A stretch of 64,000 nt of DNA from positions 5,022,001 through 5,086,000 of the forward strand of contig OX388322.1 in NCBI GenBank assembly GCA_947579605.1, read 5' to 3'. How positions within the stretch are numbered: the stretch's first letter is position 1; the number at the start of each line of letters is the position of its first letter. The stretch comes from Athripsodes cinereus. Lineage: Eukaryota; Arthropoda; Insecta; Trichoptera; Leptoceridae. A program made the position numbers and the translations under genes. Positions 10,030-21,431 of this stretch are shown here, one piece after another. The notes beneath the pieces were generated by a model, which ran no database searches, had not been told where the DNA came from, and saw only the letters and a list, made by a program, of their open reading frames with translations.

Positions 10030-10305
10030 TTTTCGTGAAGCACCCCGCAAAGAATTATTGTTCTCTCACTCTTTTCGATAAGTTTTCGAGTGTGCTGTAA
10101 AAAGCAAGTGTTCGAAAAAATAAAAACATTTTAACAAACCTAAATGTTTTATAAATTTAACATGTTCAATTCAGCATTGATGTTTGCCACCCATCCTGTG
10201 TGTCTTAATTTTATTGTTGGCATGAAGAGGACAGCTTTCATGTTTATTGCATGCGACTGGTCTGCCGGCTTCCCCACTTGTGGGAAATGCCGTGATGGAA
10301 TAGCA
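10030..10305 (+). mobile_element. Family A SINE, full length
   Basis: All blocks present from GTGAAGCACCCCGCAAAGAA to ATGCCGTGATGGAATAG, with a 25-bp internal duplication of the AACAAACCTAAATG region. Lies tail to tail with the next copy. Confidence 0.85.
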
Positions 10306-10339
10306 CTTACCTAAATGAGTAGGTAGTATCATTCATTTA

Positions 10340-10490
10340 TCCATACCATTACGCCATTTTCCACTAGTGGGGTAGCCATCGGACCAACTGCTCGTAACAA
10401 ACATGTAAGTTGTCGTCTCCTTGCCAATAAAGATTGAGGCACTCAGAATGGGTGGCATAGCTCATTGCAAAATTGAAAATGTTAAACTTT
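10340..10490 (-). mobile_element. Family A SINE, 3' two-thirds
   Basis: Starts CATACCATTACGCCATTTTC and continues to TGGGTGGCATAGCTCATTGC. Inverted relative to 10030-10305. Confidence 0.8.
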
Positions 10491-10502
10491 TTAAAATTTT
10501 AA

Positions 10503-10650
10503 GGTTTCTATGACAACGACATCAGAGTGCAGGGAATGTAGTAGGAAGAGGTGACGCGATTGGCACAGATACGCTCTGAATGGAGGAGGCTTATTTTTGC
10601 CCTGTGCTCCCGAGAGAAGCGTTGAGGGCGATGATGATGATGATGACGAT
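10503..10650 (+). mobile_element. RTE-like LINE family B, 3' end
   Basis: TTTCTATGACAACGACATCA to GAGGGCGATGATGATGATGA; about 120 bp of coding end plus (GAT)n tail. Confidence 0.85.
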
Positions 10651-11359
10651 CAAAACCTGAAATATACATTAATGTATTTTAACTAATTATGCAGAAATAT
10701 CCATCGCGTTGAATTCTGTAAAACTGCTTTCAAAAATAATCAAATCCAATGAAATTTGCGTGCAAAAAGCGGGTAAAAGTTAGTATGGAAATGAGTCAAA
10801 ATTCAATTACTAGTTTTTGGCCAAACTGACATTTTACTACAAATGTATTTTGTCCAATTTCAACACTACACTACTTTTGTCAGTGGTGTTCCCGTTTCTT
10901 TAATCCAATAAAAGAGATAATAAAATTTTCATAATATTACTTCTCTTCCAAGAAGTTTCATAATAATATACTAATCATTCACTGTTGTGCTTCGTCTCGG
11001 ATTGTTTTGATGAGTAACAACGTATTATTATTATATTATTAAGATCTAGGGAAAGTTACTATGTGTGCTAATAGAAACTTCCTCGAAATCAAATTACCTA
11101 CTCATGATATTGTGAAAGACGTTACATATTGTATGAAGTGTGATACAATATGCAAGGCACAGGGATACATTAAGAAAAGAGTCCCTTTTCAAACAATTGC
11201 TTTTATAACAGTCGTCTTTCATATCAATTTTTTTGTTTAATCAAAATAATGATGGGTTTAAATGAGACACTCCTGATCACTCGCCAACGAGTGGATGGAG
11301 TTTGAAAACATAATAGAATAGAAATGAGACACATGCCCATTACTATTTATTTATTTCTG
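10651..11359. other. Unassigned AT-rich sequence
   Basis: Nothing recognised. Confidence 0.45.
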
Positions 11360-11575
11360 AAATATGAACAAATAGAAGACATCGCATTTTAGCGATAAAC
11401 TCGCCCTCTGTACATTGAATTGTATAAGTGATATTTATATGACACTGTTTTATTTTGTAATATTGTAACCAATGTACAGATATAACTCGCCCATTGCACA
11501 AAATTATGTATTCAGTGTTAAAGTTGCCATGTTTTTTCAACAGTGAAGAATAAAATAAAATAAATAAAAATAAAT
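11360..11575 (+). mobile_element. LINE family F, nested 3' UTR copies
   Basis: ATCGC-loop-GCGAT hairpin (11380-11396), AACTCGCCCT, then stem CTGTACATTG (11408-11417) and CAATGTACAG (11470-11479), a perfect 10-bp pair. Where the AGAATAAATAAA tail should follow, a second partial copy (AACTCGCCCATTGCACAAAA, 11484-11503) intervenes; the tail resumes at 11541 (CAGTGAAGAATAAAATAAAT). One copy appears inserted in, or recombined with, another. Confidence 0.75.
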
Positions 11576-12325
11576 AGAAAATGAGTTTAAAGTTGGTGAT
11601 ATGAAAATAAGTATTTATAGAAGGAAGTGATATTTTTTTTAAATGAAGAAGTGGTAAATGTCAATAAAGAAGAAGAACATCAAATTTAACGACTTTGATA
11701 GTATAGATGAAAATAAAATTAGTCTATGATTTATTGAAATCGTTTATTTATTATTTTATTTTCTCCAACAAACGATAACTCATTTAAAAAAATATCAATT
11801 TCATGAATATATTTTATTCTTGATTTTTGACATATTCGCAAACCATTCGAATAATCTAATTACTATAAACATAATTTCCTTCTAAATAATCTCTCAGTAT
11901 AATTAAACTTCACCAGGAATAAGTAAGAATTTGCGTTAACAAATATGTTTTATACTATAAACTGTGTAGGTGATAATTAAGAAGTATAATAAAACACGAT
12001 AATTAAAATGAAAATGAATGACAAATTCAAATGTAGAAACAGACAAATCACACTTAACAACCCACATACGAATGCGACGCACATTATTATTAGTAGGTAC
12101 TGTACAATAATAAGGGCTCTCACAAATGTCTACGCAGGGGTCCTTAGACACTCGAGACACCATTGATGACGGTTGAGTCATCAGCTTGCAAAGAGATACG
12201 GTGTCGTAACTCTGCGACATACATCATGGTTGGTTGGCTGGCGGATTCATTACTATTAGAAATTTTCGTTTGAGTATGAATTTCGTTACTAGAGACTCTA
12301 GCAGTAATATAATAGTGTATGCTAG
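11576..12325. other. Unassigned sequence
   Basis: Nothing recognised; two minus-strand frames of 70 to 94 codons here have no recognisable motif. Confidence 0.4.
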
Positions 12326-13096
12326 AGATGATCAGATACTTATCTGATATTCGGACCATTTTTCTATTTGACCGAATACCATACCCTCACGCCGTGTACC
12401 AAGTGGGGTAGGCAGAGAGATAAGAATGAGCGGATGCAAGAAGAGTGTTGTGGACAGAATGCGCGTGAATAAACTACGGTGGTTTGGACATGTTGAACGA
12501 ATGAACGAGGTAAGAATGACAAAGAGGATATACTAGTCTCAAAGAAAGGATGTGAGGAAACGCGGACGTCCAAGAATTTCGTGGCTTGACCACGTGGATC
12601 AAATTCTCAAGGACGGTCGCGTGTTAAGTAAGGGGAATCGGCGTGCATGTATGAGAAACTGGATGAATATAGAGGAAGCGAAAGAAGTACATATGTAAGG
12701 ATAGATCGACATGGCGTTCCATTCTCTCTGGCCTACCCCACCTGGGACACGGCGTGAGGGTATAGTATAGTATAGTATTATACGGAAAACATACTCTATC
12801 TATCGCAAAAACAAAAGAACAAATTCCAAAAACAAATATAAAAACAGATTTACAAAATATCCAAGTCATGACAAATTATGACATTAACACATCACAGATG
12901 AATACCACAACTAATATTTAGAAAAGATGACTATAGATAATATCACATAATATACAATATTATAATACAAACAATGCAAGTGTTTACACCTTTTTTACAT
13001 CAGTGCAAGCACACTGGACTAAATGTATGATTTAGATTATCGTCGGATATCTGTAATACAGTATCTGTTCAATAGACTATCTGTTCCATCACTAAT
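12326..13096. mobile_element. Possible hAT-type element interrupted by LINE H
   Basis: Ends TAGAGATGATCAGATAC at 12326 and the complement of TAGTGATGGAACAGATA at 13080-13096, a TAGNGATG-type inverted terminus typical of hAT elements. CAGATA/TATCTG words recur near both ends. The flanking 8 bp do not match (GTGTATGC against ATGTTGTA), so the assignment is tentative. Confidence 0.4.
12384..12780 (+). mobile_element. LINE family H, C-terminal coding end and tail
   Basis: Plus strand encodes, with stops and shifts, 'LRWFGHVERMNE', 'RKRGRPRISWLDHVDQILKD', 'RRACMRNWMNIEEAKEV' and a terminal LSGLPHLGHGV-like end, followed by the tail TATAGTATAGTATAGTATT. The first 40 bp (12384-12425) are the same 3' terminus inverted (CCTCACGCCGTGTACCAAGT), so the copy carries the H terminus at both ends in opposite orientation. 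Confidence 0.85.
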
Positions 13097-13354
13097 GTTG
13101 TAGACAGTAGAGTATTATAAGTAACACTTAGGAATGCATAGAGGGTGTCTTTTGGAAAGGGGTGAAATGATGATAATATTTGACGAGGAAACTGAGAATC
13201 TGAAAATATGGGGTTGTATGCGGTTTCTGTATGTTTGTACGAGATATTCATCTTTTCTTTTTATACAGGATGATGTTTTAATAAGAAAACATTTTTGCCA
13301 ACTATTGATTAATTTCAAATGCAGTGGAATGGAAGTTGGTGTAATAACCAAGAT

Positions 13355-13480
13355 GAATGTAAATCAGTAACGATGGTTTGGGCATGTGGAAAGAATAAAT
13401 TATGACAGAATGACCATGAATAGGTATATATTTGGATGAGAGTAATGGAGTTCGGAGACGTGGCCGTCTGAGGACAGGTC
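13355..13480 (+). mobile_element. LINE family H, internal fragment
   Basis: Encodes KMNVNQ-stop-RWFGHVERIN, then the RRRG equivalent near 13455; aligns with 12450-12580 and 59470-59575. Stop codons throughout. Confidence 0.7.
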
Positions 13481-13494
13481 TTTTTAATTAGTTT

Positions 13495-13645
13495 TCGGGT
13501 TTCATTTATAAGGTAGATGATCGAAAAAAAATTGAATTCAGCGCTGAGGATTGTCACCCACCCTGGATGTTTTAAATTTTTGTTTGCACAATGAGGATGG
13601 TTTGCATGTTTATAACATGCGTCCGGTCTGCATGTGACGGTAAAG
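13495..13645 (+). mobile_element. Family A SINE, diverged
   Basis: TTTTCGGGTTTCATTTATAA, TTCAGCGCTGAGGATTGTCA, GCATGTTTATAACATGCGTC blocks; terminal CCCCACTTG block deleted. Confidence 0.65.
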
Positions 13646-13654
13646 TAATATTCA

Positions 13655-13830
13655 AATTCAAATTCAAAATCAAATATTTTTATTATGTATGAACATTATA
13701 CATTACAATGATAATCATTATTTTATGAATACACCGTAAAACATAATTAATTCTTTCAAATTTGAGCAGAGCTCGTGCTTTGAGGGATAGGCACGCAAAG
13801 GCACGTAATGGTAACAAAAATTTTATATCC
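13655..13830 (-). mobile_element. Probable LINE 3' end with (TTGAAT)n tail
   Basis: (ATTCAA)n tract at 13655-13675 followed by TATTTTTATTATGTATGAAC. A similar (ATTCAA) start occurs at 32540-32600 and, inverted, near 63870. Interpreted as the tail end of minus-strand LINE insertions. Confidence 0.45.
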
Positions 13831-14576
13831 ATCGGTTTTAAACGAGCATTGATTCAGAAAATATAGGTACGTCATATTGCAAAAATAACCAATCGATTTC
13901 GATGGTAAATGAATCACAATTTATCTCGGATTTTAAAATTAAAAAATATAAGAAATCATACAAAATTCGAACATCCTGTATAAAGCAAATTTGTTGCGCA
14001 CACACACAGTATGGGGTGGGCAGAGAGGAAACAATCGTACAATATGGGTATATCCGTGTTATGTGATTACAAACAGCACAGAATTGTAAACCCGCAAGAT
14101 GTCTTTATATGTACATAGAATAGTTTACATTATTTTCTACAGGGTGATTCATCTTAATAATAATATCAATGTAGGTAACTACGTATGTATGTATGTACAT
14201 TCCTGTTTGACAACTTACTGTGCGCGGCGGCGGTTAACCAGGATGATTCACAATACATACAGCATGTTCAGAGGCAATGAATCACTTTAATTTACACAGT
14301 ATTATTTATTAAGTGAATTCATTCAGTTGAAATTGTTTTGCACGTTTGATATGGGATAAAGCAATATGTGTATACATTAATATGTGACATTTTGTTTAGG
14401 TTGAAATTATAATGTCATACACACACAAAGACATAGGTACATTTGATGGATAATATAGTTATGTTCGAATTCCCATTTGCACTGTGATTGGTACAACAAA
14501 TATGCGTTAGTTTGATGTATCATGAATAACTGAATTTTACATAACATAAAAAAATTATTTAAATGCATGAGGTACC
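13831..14576. other. Unassigned sequence
   Basis: Nothing recognised; ACACACAC and GTATGTATGT microsatellite scraps near 14000 and 14185. Confidence 0.4.
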
Positions 14577-14720
14577 TATTTATTTATTTATTCATAAAAT
14601 AATCGCCTTAAACCTTTTTACAAACAACATGAATAAAAAAAATTATACAGTCCTCAATACAAATTATAGAAACCAAAAACAAGCAAACACAACTAATCAC
14701 GAATAACTGCATTTTACATA
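14577..14720 (-). mobile_element. LINE family J, 3' tail
   Basis: (TTTA)n followed by TAATCGCCTTAAACC and TTTTACAAACAACATG. Same layout as 23813, 25403, 30245 and 52850: complement of CATGTAAAAGGC...(AAAT)n. Confidence 0.5.
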
Positions 14721-14746
14721 ACAGAAAAAAATGTGTACATTCAATT

Positions 14747-15040
14747 CACGAAACTACCAAATAAAGCTTAGAAAAGACAACGTCACCTTATTCGGTAGTG
14801 CCCCGGACGGGACTTGAACTCGCAAACCATATTTTTGCAAGATGTGCTTTGTCCAATTAAGCTACCTAGTGACTTGTCAGAAGCTCCGATATTCTCTCTT
14901 ATAAACCTCAATGACAGCTTCATATTGTGTAGGCACTGTTCTGGGATTACTAGCATGGGTAACGCATGCTAGATACTTCCAAGGACACTACCAAATAAGG
15001 TTACGTTGTCTTTTCTGGGCTCATTATGGTAGTTTCGTGT
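14747..15040. mobile_element. tRNA-derived SINE family E, head-to-head pair
   Basis: Two copies of a 57-bp SINE body lie in inverted orientation at 14747-14803 and 14983-15040 (CACGAAACTACCA ... GACAACGT ... CCTTATT). On the minus strand the left copy is preceded by a tRNA-like head (about 14804-14875): box A-like TAGCTTAATTGG, a CTTGCAAAAA anticodon-loop-like word, box B-like GAGTTCAAGTCCC. This identifies a Pol III-type SINE. The right copy has a degraded head. A body fragment recurs at 23890-23955. Confidence 0.7.
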
Positions 15041-15195
15041 GTTTTTGTTATAAACCCAAATATAACCTTATACACCTTTCACAGTAAGCTGAGAGCTTGT
15101 GTCGTGAAAGGGGAGTTTTGCCGGTACCTGCGATCGAAACGCAGACCCCATCACGAGGCCGAGACTCTGCCTCCAGGCTACCGACGAGCTCGACG
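15041..15195 (-). mobile_element. tRNA-derived SINE family C
   Basis: On the minus strand: GGTAGCCTGGAGGCAGAG (box A-like), then box B region (the complement of GCGATCGAAACGC), then AACTCCCCTTTCACGACACA, CAAGCTC, GTGAAAGGTGTATAAGG and the TTGGGTTTATAA end. It abuts SINE E. Confidence 0.8.
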
Positions 15196-16426
15196 TGTTG
15201 AATTTACATATAATGTGACTTTAAACAATGATTAATTGTGAAAACAACATCGATAAACAGAAAAAAAATGTATTTAAATGCATTCGTACCTATGAGTGTA
15301 TGGTAAAATTCAGCCCTAAACAATTGTAATTTAAGTCAGAGTCGAATATAATATTAAAATAAATGACGGCCAAGTGTTGTTGCGTTGCACCAATTAAAAC
15401 AGCAATCGCTTCCCTCACATTCGTGTATTCGCATAATAATGTCTACAGAAATATTAATTGAATTTCATAACGCGACATGGAATGCGCCGCAAATACATGC
15501 GGCAAATAGAATACAGTTCGTAAAAATGAAATATTATGGAACGCTGAATCAAATGTGGGCATTCTTCTTCTTGTTTTATTTCATGGTCATCCACCGAAGA
15601 TTAAAGATTAAAGAAGGTTCAAATTATTTTGGAGTTAAACCCAATCATTTATTAGAAAGTAATATTTAAAGGAAATTGAAAAAATACGTCGAATTTTTAT
15701 TCAGTATGACAAAAGGCGTACAAGCATTCTCAAATAAACGAATACTTGACCACTAATAATTTTTATTCGCCGTGGAACCTTCCAAAACATGGCTCAAAAT
15801 GAGATAAAGGCCTAAATATTTTCTGTTCAACAAAATGTTTTGTGTAGTGATATTGTCAAAATGATAAAAATTATGGCGAAAATATCATATATGGACTCAA
15901 AAAATTAGAGTTTTTTTTTATAATTTACCCATTCTCTACAGAAGATGCATATTCATATCTAATATGCCTCCAAATTTAAATATACCTACCTAAAAAGTTT
16001 ACAGTACATAATTATAAACAATTCACAATATTGGCGCAAATCATCACAGTTCAACTACCGCAAAATCACTACCAGATCATCCACCCCTCAATAGAGAAGG
16101 TATATGGTAGGTGTGTAGAGTACGACCAGCATAAGATGGTAACGATCATTCAATTAAATATAATTATTATTTGATTGTCACCGCTGCGCTGCGCTGCGTT
16201 GTCGCTAGTAGTAGTAGGTAATTGTGGTAGCATAATAATAATTGTGGCTTTGTGGCGTAAAAGAATAATAATAATTTCATTTTCTTTTACTTGTTTCAGT
16301 TTGTACTTAAGTAAGTATGTATGTTTTTAAATCCGTTATAGCCGCTTTTACCAAACAAGTCACAGAAAAATTAAATATCTTTATGAAAACATATTATATC
16401 TTTTGGGCTTCTTTTACTACTAGGTA
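15196..16426. other. Unassigned AT-rich sequence
   Basis: Nothing recognised. An open frame of 94 codons at 15385-15669 has no recognisable motif. 16183-16199 holds a short GCTGC repeat. Confidence 0.4.
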
Positions 16427-16570
16427 CTACTACACCATCACGCCACATCCCACATACCAACCTATGGAGTAGCCAGTAGAACAGCTGCATGTAACAAACA
16501 TGCAGGCCGTCTTCTCTGTGGCAATAAAAAAAATGAGATATTTAAGATGGGTTGCAAACCTCATCGCTGA
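16427..16570 (-). mobile_element. Family A SINE, 3' half
   Basis: CTACTACACCATCACGCCAC, then GTAGCCAGTAGAACAGCTGC, then CAAACCTCATCGCTGAATTT. Confidence 0.8.
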
Positions 16571-16839
16571 ATTTGAGATGTAATATGGATTGATATTGAC
16601 CTGATAAGTCGAAAGACGTCTCTCTCCTGATCAATAACTTATAGTAGAAAGAAACACTTGTTTCAAATTTACCTTATTATGGAATTCTACTACGTGTGCA
16701 CCGACACATTAAATAGATGTAATTTGCTTGTTTTTAAGTAATAAAAAAGTTTAATAGTATCGTTTTCGTTTTTAATGTCGCTTTTTCTTAGATATATGTA
16801 ATATAAATAAATAATATAGAGTTTATATTATGAGAGAGT

Positions 16840-16937
16840 CACATTAATGTTAATGAAAGAAGCCAAAAACGTGTACAAGGACAGGCATAAATGGCATTTA
16901 ATCTGTTCTGCCTACTCTGCAAAGGAAGCGGCGTGAT
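16840..16937 (+). mobile_element. LINE family H, last 100 bp
   Basis: Encodes the 'EAKNVYKDRHKWHLICSAYS' equivalent of the H terminus (CTGTTCTGCCTACTCTGCAA), ending GGCGTGA. Strongly 5'-truncated. Confidence 0.7.
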
Positions 16938-18104
16938 TTTATTTTTATTTATTAATTAAGCATCAACAGTACACTACAGACAACATATATACATAACAAC
17001 AAAACAATATAGTCAAATAAGGAATCAATACATTGCCCCATTTATAAGTGTACACATTATAACAATTTGTATTATATTCAAAGCCCATAAGGTTGTCACA
17101 TTTAAATAAAAAAAGGAGAAAAAAAATGGAAATTGATAGACAGGAGTTTACATAAATACAATTAAAAAAAACAAACATGAACAACAGTTGTCCGATCTTA
17201 CTAAATGTTAAAGTTACTCAATAAATAATATTAAACAATCAGTGCTGTCATTCACTTCACAACCTAACCTACTTACCTGTTCTATACACATATACGAAAA
17301 TATGAATCAGTGTCACAAATGAAAATATAAAGATAAGGAAGGAAGTAAAGGGAAAATTATTTGAGATGCAGAGAAACCCAAACTGATATTAATCTTATTG
17401 TTATAAGAGTATTAATTGCTGCTTAACACTTGCAAAACTGACTTTTTGAAAACGCGAGAACTACCGGCGAACATGTCAACACCTCCGAACTTAGTATTAT
17501 AATATGTATTGACAATCCGGTGGAGAGGGTTTCTCAAACCAGCATTTGTACGAACCCCGCTTAAGGTATAGGATGACTATTTTCTGAGCAAATGGGATAG
17601 GATGGGATAGGATGACTATTTTCTGAGCAAAGGAGGGTTGAAAACTAGTAATTTAATATTAACAATACCCACAATTATATTACTACTACTACGGCACAAT
17701 CGTAATTAAGTTTGTAGGTATGTGTGTATAATAGGGGTCCACCCTTCATTATAATAAATATAAATACTGTGCAACCCTAAATGTCATTGTTTTAAATAAT
17801 TGTATTTTGTACTTATGTACGTAGTACTGTACCTACTGCTTGTAAAATGATAAGTGTTTGCTGTTGAGTCTATGTAATAGACTTTATTTGAAATTTTACT
17901 AAGGAAATTGTCATACACAAATTTTAACATATTTCATTTTTAGTTCTTTATAAAACTTTTGTCTGAATTTTGTTCATATTCTGGTATCAAACAATGGGCA
18001 GGATTTATTGAAATAGGCAAATATAAAAAAAATCTCTTTTTCTTCTTATTTTTTAAGTTTTTCAGTGTCCTGTAAAACCAAGATATGCTGTTAATCATTA
18101 TTCA
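16938..18104. other. Unassigned sequence with a short direct repeat
   Basis: GATAGGATGACTATTTTCTG occurs twice within 17565-17632. Just upstream, 17525-17560 resembles a lone hAT end (complement of GGTTTGAGAAACCCTCTCC). Otherwise nothing. Confidence 0.4.
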
Positions 18105-18345
18105 TTCACTCAGTCGACCACGCTTCAACGCTCCTTTCGGAAACACAAGACAGAAAGCAAATGACAGAAAAACAAGGAAGTACCAGACTTTTCTATTCAA
18201 AGCGTCTTTACGCCAATTGAGTCATCTCTTCCCATGCTATTTGTAACGCTCTGATGTCATTATCATAGGAACGGTGTACCGTGAAAGAGGATATTCAGGT
18301 TGTCGAAAATCTTGTGGATGAATTAATAACAGTGCTCTTAATCAT
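18105..18345 (-). mobile_element. RTE-like LINE family B, 3' end
   Basis: Minus-strand copy: AACGCTCCTTTCGG, then the GCGTCTTTACGCCAATTGAG block and GAACGGTGTACCGTGAAAGA. A 40-bp insertion near 18155 interrupts it. Confidence 0.75.
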
Positions 18346-18377
18346 CAATGAATTATCACTATTCTTAACCTGAATGA

Positions 18378-18442
18378 CTTCGATCCCAGGTGCCGGCAAA
18401 TTCCCCTTTCACGACACAAGCTTTAGGTTTACTGTGAAAGGT
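18378..18442 (+). mobile_element. tRNA-derived SINE family C, fragment
   Basis: GATCCCAGGTGCCGGCAAAT through CACGACACAAGC to TTTACTGTGAAAGG. Confidence 0.75.
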
Positions 18443-18524
18443 AACTATAGAATACAACTTTACATGTATTTGAGTTTATAACAGAAAGCCAAAAACAGCT
18501 TAAAAGTATGATTAATATGATACG

Positions 18525-18530
<6 letters not shown>

Positions 18531-18579
<49 letters not shown>
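18531..18579. repeat. (TA)n microsatellite
   Basis: About 24 uninterrupted TA units, sitting directly beside a family A terminus. Confidence 0.95.
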
Positions 18580-18584
<5 letters not shown>

Positions 18585-18587
18585 CAA

Positions 18588-18640
18588 TTGGTCTGCTGGC
18601 TACTCCAATTGTGGAAGATGTTGTGCTGGTATAGATAGAT
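18588..18640 (+). mobile_element. Family A SINE, 3' terminus
   Basis: GGTCTGCTGGCTACTCCAAT through GGTATAGATAGAT. Confidence 0.7.
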
Positions 18641-19211
18641 ATAAAATAAATAAATATTGAACTTACTGCATTAAAATAATTTCCATGCCATTGATAAAAA
18701 AATAACAATTTACTTTCAAAATACATTTCATATTCCATAGATGATTGAAAGATTTTGAATTTTTCAATCTGTTTATCTTGAAAATGCACAGCACTGCTAT
18801 TTTTATTCGTTAGCGTTATTATTATTCTCATTCTAAATATTTGCAAAGCATAAATATTATAATGTACATATTAAAATAACAATAATAACAAATATTGAAA
18901 CTTGCAGGAGATTTTGTTTGCTAACAACTTACAGAAATAACAAAACGTTCCCACTCGAAAGAGTGCGTATCAAATCACTGCTATTTTTAAATCATGCTGC
19001 TAAAAATCACGGTCCAAAGTGAAACTAGAAATAAAACAGACATCTTGATTGGAGAGCAAAAGTTGTACAGTTAAATATTGTGCAAAATCTAGTTGGAAGA
19101 TGTGAAAAAGCGTCCTAAAACTAATCAATTGATTAAGCTGGTTTACTATTGGTTTTTCCACCTGCATGTTGGTCTCAAATCCAATAAAACAGACACAAAA
19201 AATAGTAAATA
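18641..19211. other. Unassigned sequence
   Basis: Nothing recognised. Confidence 0.4.
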
Positions 19212-19219
19212 TTATAGAC

Positions 19220-19417
19220 CAGTGGTTCCCAAAGTTGACTGGGCTCCGACCCATCTAGGAAAAAATTCCAATCTTGGGACCCACCTTTTAGCTGTCTGAG
19301 AGAAAAGAGGTCATGAATATTGGTAATGGTCAGATTCTCTAGAAGCGAGTCATGGAACTACTTAATGCTCAGGGACCACTCAATATTCATTCGCGACCCA
19401 TAGTTTGGGAAACAGCG
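19220..19417. mobile_element. hAT-type MITE, 198 bp
   Basis: Terminal sequence CAGTGGTTCCCAAAG at the left; the right end reads TTTGGGAAACAGCG, a decayed complement. An exact 8-bp duplication TTATAGAC lies at 19212-19219 and 19418-19425. The 8-bp duplication and the CAGTGGTTCCCAA terminus are hallmarks of the hAT superfamily. No coding capacity. Confidence 0.9.
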
Positions 19418-19425
19418 TTATAGAC

Positions 19426-20416
19426 ACAACAGTTGAGTTAGGGTATTTCGGAAGATGATATTTTCAATAACGTTTATTTGTACATATTTAAAACATATTT
19501 AGTATAAAGTTCACTAATAGTTTCATACTTTTATTCAAATTTCGTGTTGGTAACTCAATGAAACTCTTCATGGCAAAAACAAAAAATTGTCCTTTTTTTA
19601 TTTTTTAAACATTGACATTTTTGTACAATAAATGTTAATAAATTGTAAATTCAGGTAAATGGTAGTATCTGGACGAGCTCTCGGTGGGTCCCTTTATTTT
19701 ATTTTTTATCACAATCACAATTCCAATTTTTTTTAATTTTTTTTTTATTTATTTGAAAAAAATCATGGAGAGAATTTTTATAAATCTATATTTTTATAAA
19801 TTGCTACTGTTCTTTATTGATAACATTTCAGACATCTCTAGTTGTTGATAATGACATTATTTGCAAATGCAAAGTGCATAACATTATTATAAAATAAGTA
19901 CAAAGTATGGAAAGTTTGCATCGCCATATTCCCAGATGTACCTTGGTACGATGACTGGGAAAAGTTATGTACTCAAATTAAACAAATAGTAATAATAATA
20001 ATAATAATAAATCTTCCAACTTGTTTATTTGTTTGTTTTTTGTTATTGAATCACAATATTCAAGTGATAAACTATATGAAACTCATAATAAAATTCAATA
20101 GTTCTTATATTTGTTATAAGTACCTAATATTGTAGCCATACATTGTACGAATAAATAAATAAATAAAATGACGTGGCCGGTAACCTGAAGAGAAAGTAAT
20201 AGAAGTGAAAATGCTATGATGTAAAAAGAAACACTACGAAAGATAAATAAGGAAATAAATTTCAAGGTAGACAATTTGCAGATATGAATAAAATTTATTA
20301 CATAACCTGTCACAACCAAACATACATCAATAATTGTTAATCATAATAATTTCATTTATACAAAATTTTGGATCTTATAATTGTTCCAATATCTTGAGTC
20401 TCACATATCAAAATTC
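19426..20416. other. Unassigned AT-rich sequence
   Basis: A (TAA)n run near 19990-20010. Nothing else recognised. Confidence 0.4.
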
Positions 20417-20664
20417 GATGGCTAACTGGACAAATATTGTATATCCACTTTTTATAGTTTAGAGAAAACTCGACATGAAAGTTTGAATAGAGTAGTATTT
20501 GTATGTAATATGCATTTTTTAATTGATCATATCTCGGTTTGTATTGCGTGTGGATCAACTATATTTTCAAATATCAAAGACAATGTCACGTTTTACAAAA
20601 TGTGTATCAAAACTCAATTTTACCAAAAAGTGGACTTACAATATTTGTCCGGTTAGCCATCGAA
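20417..20664. repeat. Inverted repeat with 38-bp arms
   Basis: Arms about 20417-20455 and 20626-20664 (GATGGCTAAC-TGGACAAATA against its complement) differ at few positions. The interior arms are partly similar too. Fits a decayed foldback MITE; no target duplication found. Confidence 0.75.
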
Positions 20665-20791
20665 ATGTTCGTATGGTCCATGGTGTAAAAAAGTTCCCAA
20701 AAATTTCCAAATCAGTAAAAGAAATTCTCGAAAGATTAATTAATAATTATAAGGTTTAAATTACGAAAAGGCAATTCGTATCTTCCAAAAC

Positions 20792-20956
20792 TTGGAAAAC
20801 AGCACGGCGATGTCTATCGACACGTGTTGAAAAGGTTAAGGTTAGACACTGATTAACATAAAGGTCATATTTTCCATGCAAAAAGGTAACAAATTTTGGA
20901 AAACAGCACGGCGATGTCCATAGACACGTGTTGAAAAGGTTAAGGTTAGACACTGA
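20792..20956. repeat. Two 61-bp direct repeats, 104 bp apart
   Basis: TTGGAAAACAGCACGGCGAT ... GGTTAGACACTGA at 20792-20852 and 20896-20956, three or fewer differences. The 119-codon minus-strand frame here spans both repeats and is not credible as a gene. Confidence 0.9.
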
Positions 20957-21431
20957 AAGTAGGAACGCAAAAAAAGACGTTAAGAAAAAAAAAATGGCAA
21001 AGAGATGGCAAAAAGCCTTGACTTCAAAAAAAATATTATGCTTACTAAGTCTTTCTATCGTAAGCAGTGGATTGACTGACAGTCGGCTATAGCATTTAGC
21101 TTCTTTAGATCTCAATTTATATTATCCAATGACATATCCCTTGGTCTGCCTAACGGTCATCACTGCAGAAGTCAACCTTTTTTCTACGGACCTGAAGACA
21201 TGGTCAATCCATGCCAATTTTCGGGATCATATATCTAACTTCTGATGAATGGTTAGTTTGTCGTGAAACGAATCTCTTCATTGCTTTTAAGCATCCAGGT
21301 TTTTAAACACAAAATGGGGAGATTGTATAGAGGGTATTAATTTTCGTACTATTACTCCTAATCTCATATTTAAACATACTTACATTCGAACTTTTTAAAA
21401 CATTTATTAGGTTAATTGATTTTATTATTTA
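20957..21431. other. Unassigned sequence
   Basis: Less AT-rich at 21125-21300 but no recognisable protein in any frame. Confidence 0.4.

Noticed and set aside
12326..13096. Firm hAT call
   Set aside because: Ends are hAT-like but the flanking 8 bp do not match, so it is listed only as possible.
14804..14880. Functional tRNA gene (also considered at 21724, 43715 and 45300)
   Set aside because: Box A and B words are present, but no complete cloverleaf with a paired acceptor stem; each adjoins SINE body sequence or has mismatched stems.
18460..18846. 128-codon minus-strand open frame
   Set aside because: It runs through the (TA)n microsatellite, giving a Tyr-Ile repeat, and through a family A terminus.
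20756..21115. 119-codon minus-strand open frame
   Set aside because: It spans the two 61-bp direct repeats; no motif, and its length is explained by the repeat duplication.
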